Assembly: GCA_932294295.1 (NCBI GenBank)
Contig: OW028573.1
Coordinates: 65,139,829 to 65,203,828 of the forward strand
Reading direction: 5' to 3'
DNA: 64,000 nt
DNA from: Alitta virens
Lineage: Eukaryota > Annelida > Polychaeta > Phyllodocida > Nereididae
Translations under genes and position numbers: made by a program
Shown here: positions 1 through 12,859 of the stretch, in pieces
How the letters are laid out: every line of letters begins with the position of its first letter
Numbering within the stretch: the stretch's first letter is position 1
Notes under the pieces: model-generated
Database searches by the model: none
What the model was told of the DNA's origin: nothing
Seen by the model: the letters and a program-made list of their open reading frames with translations, nothing else

Positions 1-1721
1 CAGTGTTGATTATGCGCTAGCCTACTAACCTGACCTTTGTGCTTAGCGCGCTGATTCCTTGTGTTATCACTTGGCTGAATAAACTCTTATCTTATCTTAT
101 CTTATCTTATTCTGTTCGTATTCTGTTGAACTCAAGCTCTTTATGATACTGTGGAGAAAATGCTGAAGGTGGAGCCCTTGATTACGTATACAAACTTATG
201 TGGACAGAGATTGTTTGCAGTTCAAAGAAATTTGAGAAAAAGCTAAGACAAGGTCTGGCCAGCAAGTCAACTAATGGCATCCAAAAAAGTTGATCAATGC
301 CTTGAGCAAAGATATTTCCTAACCAATATATAGTCCAACCCTGTTAGATCTGTACACAGAGTCTCTCTCTTCATTTAATCCCAAAATGTTGACCACTATC
401 ATACGACCCGACCATATGATAGAAATCTATGGCACAGTATGTGACTGTTATCTGGTTATGGATGTAATGAATAAAAAAACATTGTCAATTTAAAAACTTT
501 TGTTTTAAATAAAAGTTATCACATTTTTTTTATTAATGCAAAAATAATTTTAATTTTAAAAGGAAAACCAAGCTTCTATAATGTCCATCTTTGGCTACCA
601 TATTGTTGCATGGGTAATATTATTGTACAGTATTAGTACACCAGTATCTGTAGGATGAAACGTGTTGTGTTAGCTCATGCACTAGCAATAGACTAATTTT
701 TGCTGGCACAACTCAAGCTGTCTAATTAGCAAAGTACTTTGTAATATAATGCATGTATTACCTTACCTATTATTACAGTATTATATATGTTCCAAGTAAT
801 TAATATATGGTGGCAGATCTGTCTACGAGTAGACTGCTTCATTACGTGCGAGCGACTGAGAGCAGTCTTCAGAAAGTGAAAAGCAATTAATTGGTGACCT
901 ACTTTTATATCGATACACACATTCAAATGTACGGCGAACCGCACAAAATAGTTATTTCACCGCTCCTGATTGACGTAGAAACCGCGTATAATTTCATTAT
1001 ATTAGCAGTTTTGTATTCCTTCAATAGTACTTAATGTACAATATTGAATCGAGGACCAGAGGTCAAAACTGACTGGGTTAGTTGTGTGAGAGCATTGGTG
1101 AGTTGCTCAAAATTAGTTTCCAGGGACCCTCGGAACTCTAGGGTCCCGGGCAGATACAGGTGGCAGATCTAATTGTAAGTTGTTGAAGTGCAACTTTACT
1201 ACTTATTGAATAGTTCAGTTCTAGTGTCATGTGTAGTTGCTAAATATGCACTTAGAGATATATTAAATCATATTAAACGCAATTTCAAAGGAAATATATG
1301 TAATCTCTACAGATAAGGCGTTTCAGTCATCTGCTTTTTCTGACTCAGCTCAGCATAGGTAGAAGTGCAGGTGCTGCCATCTCGTGTTTAGTAGCTTATT
1401 TTGAAGAAGAAGTTTTGTAGTATATGCAAGGCTCCGAATATGTGGCTTCATGGTTCATGACCACTAGTAAATTATTAAATCATTTTGGGCAATTTGAACA
1501 TCTACTCAATATGCGTCTTGTATCATTTTTTTGTATTATAATAATATAATTAAAAAAAAAAAAAGGTTTAAAAAGTTGAATGGTGGGTTGGAATTTTTTT
1601 TAATTACAAGGTAGAACTCGTTATAGCCAACTGCAATGAAGTGTAGGCCAATTTACTCCACAAGTATGCTTGCAACGTCGTAATTTTAAAACATTGATCA
1701 GATCAAGCAATTACTTATTTG

Positions 1722-1756
<35 letters not shown>

Positions 1757-2458
1757 TTTTTTTTTTTTTTTGTGACAGAAAACCATGAGCAATTGCCTAG
1801 GAATATTACTGTAGATTGCAATGAAGTTTAGCCAGTCACTTGACAAAGTGGACTTGTGATGACATATATGTTTTACCATGCTCGAGTTATTCCTGGCTGA
1901 CCTGATTCTATACTGCAAAATGTCTACTCATCTCACTGACTCACTGATATAAATATTCAAATCTTTGATATAACCTGATATTGTCAAGTTCAGTTTTTAA
2001 AAAATTAAAGGTGCTATAAATAGCCAAAGCTTTGTTTGTACTACGGGGTTCGGGCCGGTTTTTACCTTTTTCTTCTTGTAGGCCTACTACGGGGGTCCAG
2101 TAGGAAGGAGTGTGTATGTCACGTGACTTATACCCCTACGTTTTTTATGTTTCATGAACTTTTTATCAATAAATACAAATAATGTCACTGAACTTGGGTA
2201 TGTCTTCTACGTAAATTGATTTCATTGATGAAATGCTAGAGTAACTGGCCATGAATGACAAAACTTTCGTAAGCAAACTGTGTTACAGTTGGCTGTTTCG
2301 GCTGAGGACGATTCGTCAGCGGACGGTTTGACAGGTACCCTTCGTCTCGCATGATAGACTTGTGAATGTGAGGGCCACTGGCAGAACTACCTGTTGGACA
2401 GGTTCCTCGGGGACACATAAGACATATGTAGCAGAAAGAAGACATTCACACATCAGCA
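1..2458. other. Intergenic, no gene recognised
   Basis: No exon-like sequence with recognisable protein similarity was found on either strand. The stretch is AT-rich and holds a short pentanucleotide (CTTAT)n run at 85-111, long A and T tracts near 1550-1565 and 1735-1770, and nothing that looks like an RNA gene. The promoter of the peroxidase gene must lie near its right end, but no TATA box could be picked out with confidence. Confidence 0.6.
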
Positions 2459-5400
2459 ATGCATGTCTCTGCTGCATTCTGCATCTTTTTGGTGCTGCAT
2501 CTTGCTGCTGCATCAGCTGTTACTTACCCTGATGTTGCCGATGTTGTCGACAGAGCCAAACCGGCCCGTGGGCCAAACTTCAGTCTTTACAACTTCCAGA
2601 TGAACGATGCTAGGGGCAAACCGGTTGATTTTAAACAGTTTCAGGGCAAGGTGAGTTAAATGATATCTAATGACGATTTATACAATATAATTAACAGGTG
2701 CACTTTTTTTGTCTATTTGGCTGTGTCTATAGCAACCGTATTGATTCTCATTTGATCACAACAGAGTCTAGGTTGTCACACTCCAGTGACCCTAGCTGCT
2801 ACGTGGCAGCGTGCACGTTGTGACCCTGGTAAAATGTATACTATTGCAAAGTGGGCAATTAAGTGATATACCTTTTTTGAACTGTACCATAGATAAATTG
2901 GTTAATTTGTTAATTGGCCAAGTAGAACCTATTTAAATTAAAAAGAGAATTATGTAGACCTGAATATAGCCAGCAATTAATGTAGGCTATTTAAAGCAAT
3001 ATATCATTGCCCAAATATATAGACAACCTGATTACCTGAAGGAACCTGTGTGAGCCTCTTCCGAGTAAATTTAGGTCAAAGGTGAGGCTGGGTCACCGGC
3101 CGACCTAGTTACGCACTGAGGAACTGGATTATGTGGAGAAAAATGAACAGGTTTTTCTTGCTCACGTTCATATAGCACGTTACTCTGTAAAGGATCCCCG
3201 TTTTCCTATGCATTCCAAAGGTTATATCCCCATGAGTTATTCAAGGAGTGTGTATACCCAGCTTATTCTTTGCATAACCTTGTCAGAAGTAGTGAACATT
3301 ATACTTTTGCTAAAGCACCATATCCCATCCTCAAAATAGAAGACATTTCATCGAGCTTGGTTTAAAAGGTTTTCCGATATATGTTATAAACAAATATGCA
3401 AACTGATCATTATCTAATGGAGTCATAGTAAGACAAATAAATTATAATCTCATATTGTAAGACATATATAATAGACATATATAATAAGTTCCAATAGCTG
3501 AATGATGTAGTGGGGACCACCCAGTGTACACCATAAGACAGAAATTTTGTCAAGAATAACTTATTTTTTTAGAATACAAATCTCATCAATTTTATGATTT
3601 TTGTATTGCTCCCAATCAGACCACTTTTCTTATGCATTGCCGTTAGATATCGTTTCCTTGTGTGTACTGGTCATTACCATCCTAAGTGAAATGATTATTA
3701 ATATTGTAGAGGTGGCTCCTCTTTAACAGAAAATACGATTTCCAAAGAAGAGTGTCATACAAGCTCCTTCACACTCTGAACTTAAAACTGTGCCAGAATA
3801 TCATAGTTAGTATGTGGAATAAACTGAGTCTGAGTCATGAATATGATATTGTGGTGGCCGATGAATGTGGAGGTAATATCTTAAGATGATTCACAAGATA
3901 TTTTTGATACAATGTAGTCACCTTTAGGCTTAAACATTTGTTAAATACAAAGTATCTTGATCAAAATGATCAACTCAATCTTTTGTGGCAACCACATCTT
4001 GTATACGCCAGATGGCAGCACTAGGCAGTGTGTTGTCTCTGTTAGATCTCTGGTTTATCCGGAAAAAAAAAACTAACATTGTCTCACATAGTATGCCTCT
4101 AAAATCTTTGATATTATTTATTTGTGCAGGTGATCCTGGTGGTCAATGTAGCCAGTGAATGTGGCTTCACCGATGGTCATTATAGAGGGCTTCAGAAACT
4201 TCATGACCTCCTGTCAATCAGCGAACGTTTTTCAGTCGTTGCCTTCCCATGCAACCAGTTCGGAGGGCAGGAACCAAAGGTACTTGGGTCTATATCTTTT
4301 GTTTAAGTTGCCAAGAGTCTTTAAAATGTAAAGTTTGTTCATAATGGTGGTCCATGCCATTGGCAGACTGCAAGTTCTTTCACTGTCGTCTTCTCCCGAA
4401 AAAGAATAAAAAATGCAGACGAGAATTACAGGATTGCACCAGTCAGGAGCAAAGCAAACTGGGCGGCATAAATGGAGAAGAGAAAAAAGTCCCAGTCTAG
4501 ACTTGACAGCTAGCCCCCCCCCCCCCCCCCCCCTTCCTCTTGTCATTTCCATTTCTGGTTTTGCAGACTACAAGTGCAAAAGGGAGCAATACTGTTATCA
4601 AATGTAGGCAATTCATATAACAATATAACAATACAAAAATTTAAAATACACTGGATATCAACCGGTTGTGATAATATTAATGTTATCTTTGGTGTTTGAA
4701 AGCATTAGTTACTTTGTTGGAAAACAAAAACTTGTAAAAATTATTAATCCTCCAGTACACATCTAGTTAACTAGTCACCAAAATATTTTCGAATATTACT
4801 GTAATTTGAAATGGAGAAGATCAGAAATCGTTTAACTGTAGTTTCATATGATAGCCATAAGAAGTGGACCAAAAATCTGTTCCTATATATACCATGATTG
4901 CTCCAATTGCTGGGCATGGCCAGATTTTGAAAGAAGGCCATATGTGGGGTTATCTCAATTGTTATATTACAATAGATCAATAATAATGTATTTACCATAC
5001 CTAAAATTATGTTTCATTGCTTTGTTTGATCAGATTTTAATGTTTGGTGACAAAATTCTCATGGACATGCATTGCTATTTTGTTTACAGAGCAATAAAGA
5101 GATTTATGAATTCGCTTCCAAGACGTATAAAGCCAGTTTTCCCATAATGGAAAAAGTAGATGTCATTGGGAAAACTGCACATGATTTTTGGACTCTAATT
5201 GAAGGTGAGTCACGTTGTGGCCTTGAGCCTAAGAAAAAAAATGAAATATGTAATAAAAGAAACATTGGTATTTGAACTGTATATTCTTTAGTGCCCTTCT
5301 GCAATATTAACCAGCCTTTTCAAAGATGAAGGGTTTGCCAGTTTAAGTGAATTCCTTCCTTGATATAAACTTTATGTGCATGTTTAAAGTGACTCCGCGT

Positions 5401-6040
5401 GAGCAGGAAATATTCAGCTTACTGTCTGTGGCCTTGGGTTTCACTGTTGACCTCAGTTGGTCAAAAATTTTGGAAATGTTAGGTCATGGAATACAACGAT
5501 TAAAACATAAACGCAAATCGATATGTAATGAGATGTTCGAGCCTGACTAATATTGACACACAATGGTTCTGTAAGTAACCGATTTCAGATGAATGAGCTC
5601 TTTTTGTTTCATTTGCAGGCACGACAGCTCAGCCTCCCAACTGGAATTTCTGGAAGTACTTGGTGGACTACCAAGGCAACGTGATCAACTTCTGGGGCCC
5701 ATGGAGCACGGTGGAAGAGGTCACCCCCCATATCAAGGATGCAGTTGACCAGGCCATTAAGGAACTTGCCAGAAAGAGACAAGCCACGGAAGCAGCTGGG
5801 ATGCCTTCCACTGAAAACCAGGTCCAACCTGACAGCATGTCCAGGGCTCCTCCTCTTCCTCTTCACAGGGCCAGGCCCCCTCCCCCACCCAAAATCCCAT
5901 CCGCCCCAAGTGTAGCGGCACCCCCTCCCCCTACAAAAGGCAGCAGCAGTAAAACCCTTAAACCCCCACCAGGCCCTCCTACACCCCCACCTAGTAAAAA
6001 GGCCTCAGACAAACAAAAGAATAGTAAAAAAGAACTATGA
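2459..6040 (+). CDS. ER-type glutathione peroxidase (GPX7/GPX8-like), 4 exons
   Basis: Exons 2459-2650, 4130-4279, 5090-5204 and 5619-6040 join in frame with GT-AG introns to give 292 aa. Residues 1-20 form a hydrophobic signal peptide. The thioredoxin-fold peroxidase core has the family motifs NVASECGF with the peroxidatic cysteine at C75 (Cys, not selenocysteine, as in GPX7/8), FPCNQFGGQEP with the second cysteine at C105, and WNFWKYL around W161. In the family these ER enzymes reduce peroxide and pass oxidation to protein disulfide isomerases. The core ends near residue 200. An extra ~90-residue tail rich in proline, serine and lysine follows and ends in KKEL, which resembles a KDEL-type retrieval signal. 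Mammalian GPX7 and GPX8 are about 190-210 aa, so the tail is an addition. Identity as a GPX7/8-type enzyme is firm; which of the two is not. Confidence 0.93.
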
Positions 6041-6677
6041 TTGAAATTCATCATTTAATTCTCATAATATTGGCTGTGCCTGGAGGCTTGAATACATTTG
6101 TGTTTTGGTTGTCATACATGTAGAATTTGTGTGAGTGCAAAGCGTCTGAAAGAAGAGTGCGATGCACTTTGGATATTGAGTGGTCGTGTGTAGATTGCAC
6201 ACCGGGGGCACATTGAAAGAGATTGCAATTGATAAAGCGTTGTGTGGCTATGGTGGAGTCTGTTATCATTGCTATAAGTGGAATCTCAAGAGAGTTTTTG
6301 TATGGTGCTAAGGCATTCCCACCGTGACCCTATTTGTAATCAAATTATTTGCCATTTTATAAAGGGTAAACTAGTTCGGCCACCAAATTTAATGTAATAT
6401 TTGAAGAGTGCTTATTACATATTTTTTACATGATCAGTGTTCCATACATATTTTATACGATTCATCTCATCTAGATCTGAACTTATTTCAATCAGCAGGT
6501 GCTTTTTTATGCTTTACTTAATTGTCAAAAGGTTTTGTACCAGAATAATATGAATTTATTATTGCAACGCAAACTGTTGTTGGATGACATATTTGGTTAC
6601 CTTTGCAAGTATTAGTATTGTGTTTCTTTGGTAATCTTGTACATTGTATATTAATGTAATTGCTGTAAGCTTTTTTT

Positions 6678-6683
6678 ATTAAA
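6678..6683 (+). terminator. Probable poly(A) signal of the peroxidase gene
   Basis: An ATTAAA hexamer lies about 640 bases after the stop codon, in AT-rich sequence with T-rich stretches downstream. It is the best candidate for the 3' end; cleavage position is not visible. Confidence 0.45.
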
Positions 6684-8273
6684 GTGTTGATAAATGGATA
6701 TTATGATTATTTTTCTCATATATTTGTATTGATATCTTGCAGTTACTGTTCAATCCAATTGGGTTTGCAACATATAAGTAAAAAGTGTTTGTTAAAAACA
6801 AATTCTCTATCTCCTTTTGATAACATCCTAGATGTCAAAGATTGACTAGATCACTGCAGACAATGAAGATTTGTATCGATAAATTTGTTCATACTTCAAC
6901 ACAAATAGCATTCGATGCTTTGGCCTTTCTGTAATTAATCATTTTTGTCAGTCTTGAGGCAAGACCCTCCCAGTGGGGGAGCAAGCAATTTGACTATGTA
7001 GAAAAGCTTATATTAATCATAAGAATAAAATGATGACAACACAACACGTCGTACCGGACTATTTTGTTCGCCGCTTAGTTAAAATTAACGTGCGTAGTGA
7101 TTGACCTACTTTCGTTGGGCATCTGGCCGATATCTTGCAGAATGCCTAATTACGAAAATTTAATAGAAATGTTTATACCTCACAGAGGGGCTTTAAACAA
7201 TAGATTCTACGTTTGTGAATTGCATGTGATGCATTATATTTACAGAGTCCATATGTCAATAATTCTTAATTAGTGAAAGTACCTAATTTTAAGTAGCATT
7301 AAGCATGCGCTCTATACTACACTTTATAGCAGTGACGTAACGTTACATCACTGAGCAGGCGATCATATCCTGTTTGGGTCTCGATGGCCAAATGCCAGCT
7401 AAGACCTTGAACAAAACAAGTTCTAGTTCAATGGGTATCCTTGGGGATTGGATGTAAGAGAAGTTAACTGCTATATCCTATTGTATCTCAGAATGTTTTT
7501 TTGCCTCAATGAAAATTGAATGATGATCCACTGTACGTATACCAGATCTATCATGGATATATTGAGATATCGATCTTGAGGCTATGATCTAAACTTCTGG
7601 TTGTCATAGCAAAGACAATGTCAGGGGATCACATCTAATAATAACACCTGCTTGCCTGCCCTCTATGATTGGCGGAGTTCCAAAAGCTACCCAGTCTGCT
7701 TATTGTGCTCCTAACTATTTTGGCTAATACATTTCATAAGTCAGTGATTAAACAGCAGTGCAGTGCTTCAAGGGATTAATTATTTAGCGCCACCTGCATA
7801 TACATTAGATCTAGACCTCTGTTCCAGGCCAATTTCTAGAAATATACCCGAAAGAGAGGAAAGGTTAAATATACTAACTACAAACGTATAGATCTCTGGA
7901 GTTCGTCAGCATCAAAATTAATGAAAGATCTTTGGATATATCTTCTTTTTTTTCGGTGATCTCTGACATTGAATTAAGTGTCAACAAGTGATGCTAGTTG
8001 AAAACAGGTAACTTATCAGACAGAGCAGACCTAATTGCCTCGTTCTACTTCCCCTTACTTTGGAGTGATATATTTTAAATAGGACAGCGAAGGTCGATAA
8101 GAAAATGGATCGAAGGACTTAATCAAATGCATGGATTGCAAAGTTCACTGTTACAGCATTGTTAATGCAAAAGGAGCCCCAGGCCCACTACATTATCTTG
8201 GAACAACAGTATACACGTGCTGTTCATTGAGGTATTACAACATCTAATTTCTCAATGATCATAATTAGTAGTT
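6684..8273. other. Intergenic between peroxidase and transporter genes
   Basis: About 1.6 kb without recognisable exons, RNA genes or clear repeats. It should contain the promoter and 5' UTR of the transporter gene. An in-frame TAA at 8262-8264 shows that the transporter reading frame does not extend further upstream on this exon. Confidence 0.55.
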
Positions 8274-11200
8274 ATGAGTAAGAAAATTTACAAAGGAGTC
8301 GAAACTGCACCAGAAACCGTTATTGATCAGGAAGATAGTTTGGTGAAAAATGGTGAGTTAGAAGTGGAAGATGATGGGTTCACACCCCCCGAAGGAGGCT
8401 GGGGCTGGGTAGTGTGTCTTTCGTCATTCTGGACAAATGGAACTGTTTTTGGCATCCTCAACACATTCGGAATACTGTACGTTGAAATCCTCAAAGAGTA
8501 TGACACTGGTCAGTCGGACCTCGCCTTCAAAACCTGTAAGTATGCAAACATATGCTCATATTGTTACGTAACACATGTATACACTACTATATCTGGCCGG
8601 GCTATCATTATTTATCACAAAAAGAAAACGAGGAAAAAGCCAATTAAAATTTAATAGTCTGTGAGCAAAGCAAGGGAGCGTCTCTAACATACTTTTAATG
8701 CAGGCATACTGTGGGCAAAATAAAAATTATCGTTTAATGACTTGCTTTTCTTAGAAATCATTTTCTGTTTCTTAGAGAAATTATGACTTTAAGTTATCCT
8801 TATATCATGATACATTTAATACTCTTAACATGATCCCACAGTCGGGCAATATAGATTATAGTGGGCCTATATATATCCAATTGAGATAACAATGAATGGT
8901 CACATCTGAAAGTTATCAAAACCTTTTTTCAGTGGTTTTTATTGTAAGATGTTCTAAATAGTGTCATGGTCTTCATTTAGGCTAGACATGTTTACAAACC
9001 AATGTATCTATAGCCGTCCACTGGAAGCTGTAGCGAATCTGGCTATATATCTGTATAATATAAAAGTATTACAGTAATATGAATATAAACATTTCAAATT
9101 CTTGTAAATTTCGTGACCACATCATGACTGATTTTGCTCGATGCGTATATACCAGTATAACACATGTCACATTTATAACTAAGAAGTTATAATCCATGTT
9201 TCTGCTAATGTGTGTCTTCAGTTGAGCTGAACATTAGGTATTTCCAGTTCAGTATTGATTGGTTTGGCTTGTTGTAGCTTGAAGTAGCTTTAGGTAGTTG
9301 TTTCTACATGGCCAAATATGCCACGTATGTGTTCCATGCGTTTATCCAAAGGCATGGAAAATGCATGGTTTTTGCCTCATTATAATTGGCTAAAAACCAT
9401 ACGTTTTCCATGCGTTTATCCTTCTCATGGAAAACGCATGTGGCACATTTGGCCATGTAGCTAAGAATAGCTATAGTTAAACGTTATAGCACTGGAGATC
9501 CCGATGTCACTATTAAAGTTGCATCACTATTATAGCACACATTTGACTTAATTGGGCCTGTTTACAACAACATCCAGAGAAACATGCTGCAATTGTTTCT
9601 ATATATTTTAGGTATATGAAAAACACATGTACGAATATTGTGGTCAAATAAAATCATCATAACTTATCATTTCAGCGTGGATAGGAGCCCTGCAGATCTC
9701 CATGACCTTCTTCCTGTCTCCTGTAGCGAGCATCCTGGTGGACCGACTGGGCATCCGGCTGACCGGGTTCATCGGAGCATGTTGTGCCACCTTGGGCATG
9801 TTTCTCAGTGCTTTCGTCAGACGAATGGAACTGCTCTATTTGACCTATGGCCTTTTGCTGGGCATTGGCTCTTCCTTGGTCTATGGTCCTTCGTTGGTCA
9901 TATTAGGCCACTACTTCAAGAGACACCTGGGAATAGTCAATGGTATCGCTTCCTTCGGGAGTTCAGTGTTCACCATTCTTATTTCATTCATTGAACAAAT
10001 GCTACTGCACAGAATAGGTCTCTACTACACCATGATGGTGCTCTCCGGCCTCTTGGCTGTGCTCATCCCTTGCTCTTTGACTTGGATACCATTGTATGAG
10101 AAAAAGAAAGAAGTTCCATTGGAACAATTCACCTCAACCCAGAGTCTCTACCAACCGTGGAGAGGTTGTGGCCGGAGCTTCAGGGAAGTCTTCAATATGG
10201 ATATTTGGAAAAGTAAAGGATATCGTATTTGGGTAGTTGCTTTACCCACTGCCTTCTTGGGTTACTTCATACCTTTTGTGCATTTGGTAAGATATTTGTA
10301 TTGGTTTTGTTTGCAAATATATAAAGTATACTGAACTGCTATTTACATCAATACTATGCATACATATTTAATTCACTAATCGTGAGTTTAAGGTGAGATC
10401 AGTATAATATATTTTACAGATATATTTAGAAAAATGAAGTATTTTTTGTTGTTATTATTATCTATCATTGAAGTATAATAAATGTCTTGGAAATGACACC
10501 ACACATCAATATCCATTAACTTTCAGGTGAAGCACACAAGTCTTGTCATGCCTGGTGCCAACGGAAGCATCCTGGTCATGTGCTTGAGTGTCACTTCCGG
10601 TGTGAGTCGCCTCATCTTCGGCAAGGTGGCTGACCTTCCCAAGGTCAATCGTGTGACCATGCAGCAGTTTTCCTTCGTAGTGCTAGGACTTGCCACGGCC
10701 TGCATTCCCTTCTGTAAAGAATTTTGGATGCTGATTGTACTGTCTCTGATCATGGGCATCTCCGATGGAGCATTCATCTGCCTCGTGGGGCCAATAGCCT
10801 TCGATTTGCTGGGCCCATCTGGGGCCGCACAGGGCATAGGCTTTCTTCTGGGCATAGCATCTCTCAGTATGACAGCAGGACCTCCTTTGGCTGGTAATTT
10901 TCATGGTTTCCTCTCATTTTACATTTTGAATTACAACACTTGTTTCTAGAATGACAATTAACCCCATGGTCATAATGATATGAATTACCATTAATAGAAA
11001 TAACAAAGAAGATATTTTGAATACCTTTTTAGTCGACGAACGTCAGACATCTTGGCGTTATCAAAATTGGCTGAACCATATGGTCAGAATGACTAACTCA
11101 TCCGTGAAAATAAAGAAGTACCATTTCTTACATTGACTGTTTTTCCACCACATTAACAACAGTCTTAGTGAAAAAAAAGTCACATTATCTAAGGCTGACT

Positions 11201-12798
11201 ATGTTAGGTAAAACAGACTAACTTGACTAACTTTGGGGGTGATAATCACTCTAGACTCTGTAATACCTAAGATCTCAGTCAAAGAGACTTTCAGTGTGTA
11301 GACCTAAATATTTACAGCAGCAGCCTAATAAGTCACACCACATTACATATGATCCTTAATATAAGCCCACGAGCTCCAATTATCAGTCTCCCATGGTTAA
11401 TTACGTCCTATGGGCAATGCCATCGATCTCAATGTTTCAGTGTTATGCAATCACAAGCCCTTGCTGGTGTCTGCTCTGGACACTTGCTTAAACATTGTAG
11501 GAGGTTCGTGACCAGGAGCAAGGGAGTAAACAGCCTCGTTTATCTCATCTCCTCCAATCAATGACCTTCGTCCACACACACCAATGGCAGTGGTCCTTCC
11601 CCCATAACAGCAGATGTAATATCAGAAACTGATGCAATGTCGGTGATTCGGAACACTCTTAGATTAAGGACATTGATGCAATATGATGTAATGGTGATGT
11701 ATACACGATGGTCACAGATAGTAAATAATGTTCACTTAAAATTACTAAATCATGGACAACAATAGGACATCGATTTAAGAGCGTCCAAATATTTCACCTC
11801 GCGATAAGGAACACTGAATGGACGACCCAACTATGTTTTGACCATGGAGCCAACAGGACCTGGAGCCATGTTCTGGTGGCTCTATGTTTTTACAAAGTCG
11901 AGTTGATGACCCAACTACAGTTAGTTTCATAAAATATGGTCGTCTGGACAGCCGTAGCAACCTATTCCTGGCTGTAGCTATAACTGGCTGCTTCTGTTTA
12001 CTTCTAGCTAATAGTCGGCTTACACCTACCACCACTGAAGAATATAAATTTAGGTAAATGTAGGAAACTTATCTAAGATATCCTGAATATGTATGTGCAA
12101 TTGACATGCATATTTTCAACAAAAAATGACAAATATGGGCAACTCTCAACCTAAGCACTCAATGGTGCTGCATGCACTTAAATAGCCAGACAGTTCCATT
12201 TAGTGGGAGGTAGCATCGTATAGCAGAAGTTGTTCAGCTTTGTCTAGGTTTAATTTGACAGGCGGTTTTTAATGAAAGTAACTATGTCAGACTGTCTTGG
12301 TCGATGCCATAGTACGTCACTTGTCACAGTTATTTAAATCTCAGTCAAAAGTATACCATATATTGAAAAAGTATGCCCATAAGACTGACTTTCACATGTT
12401 TATATATAATATGAAACACAGTCCCAGTTAGCATTCCAAATCGTTTCAACGTCGGCGCGAAGTCTGCAATGTTGATGTTGCAACGACAGTGGCCTATATG
12501 GAAACGATGCTGTGCCGATTTGGAATGCTGTGGGGTTGCAAGTACTTCATTGTTTCCAGATATCTAGGTACACGTATTACACTATAGTTGGTCTGAATAT
12601 GTCTTCATTGAGAGATGCCATTGTTAGTAATTTGACATTTAAAGATATTTTCATAATAATTGCCTGATATATGTTTACCTTATTACAGGACTCATCTACG
12701 ACTATCTTGGCTCCTACAACATTGCATTCTGGTCAGCCGGCATCCCTCCTTTAATAGGCGCCTTGTTTTTATTTTTGGTGCCTCGACGACGCAAATAA
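8274..12798 (+). CDS. Monocarboxylate transporter-like MFS protein (SLC16, MCT8/MCT10 type), 4 exons
   Basis: Exons 8274-8535, 9676-10286, 10527-10893 and 12689-12798 join in frame to 449 aa; the stop is TAA at 12796. An upstream in-frame TAA at 8262 supports this start. Residues 38-47 read PPEGGWGWVV, the hallmark of SLC16 proteins at the entry to helix 1. HYFKRHLGIVNGIASFGSS (about 166-184) matches the conserved segment around helices 4-5. Many hydrophobic segments fit a 12-helix plasma-membrane carrier with a central loop (about 220-260) between the two six-helix halves. The sequence resembles the thyroid-hormone/aromatic amino-acid branch (MCT8, MCT10) more than lactate carriers, but the substrate cannot be read from sequence. 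The cytoplasmic C-terminus is very short, ending PRRRK, unlike MCT1-4. Intron 3 holds a ~370-bp MITE and a 100-bp foldback element. Confidence 0.92.
9307..9457. mobile_element. Palindromic MITE, copy 1
   Basis: About 151 bp that folds back on itself. The ends are CATGGCCAAATATGCC and its near complement ending TTTGGCCATG, with TA on both outer sides. Inside, shorter inverted segments around CCATGCGTTTATCC repeat in both orientations. Three more copies occur in the window. It has no coding capacity and lies in transporter intron 1. Confidence 0.8.
11918..12284 (+). mobile_element. TIR MITE family R1, copy A
   Basis: A ~367-bp element starting CAGTTAGTTTCATAAAA and ending in the complementary TTTTTAATGAAAGTAACT, flanked by TA on the left. 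Internal sequence is shared with four other copies in the window. It is non-coding and probably mobilised by a Tc1/mariner-type transposase, judging from the TA target. It lies in transporter intron 3. Confidence 0.75.
12430..12529. mobile_element. Short foldback element (100 bp)
   Basis: Perfect 14-bp terminal inverted repeats, AGCATTCCAAATCG at 12430-12443 and its complement at 12516-12529. A second inner inverted pair (TCGTTTC / GAAACGA) extends the stem. It is non-coding and looks like a very small MITE in transporter intron 3. No second copy was found in the window. Confidence 0.6.
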
Positions 12799-12853
12799 AA
12801 CTGCAGATTTTTAGTTTAAATCAGTATTTAATATATATTGTACATTATGTGTC

Positions 12854-12859
12854 AATAAA
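12854..12859 (+). terminator. Poly(A) signal of the transporter gene
   Basis: A canonical AATAAA sits 56 bases after the transporter stop codon, followed by T-rich sequence. The 3' UTR would be unusually short. Confidence 0.65.

Noticed and set aside
5863..6054. Gly-rich minus-strand frame
   Set aside because: It is the antisense of the proline-rich peroxidase tail, whose exon, phase and stop are consistent on the + strand.
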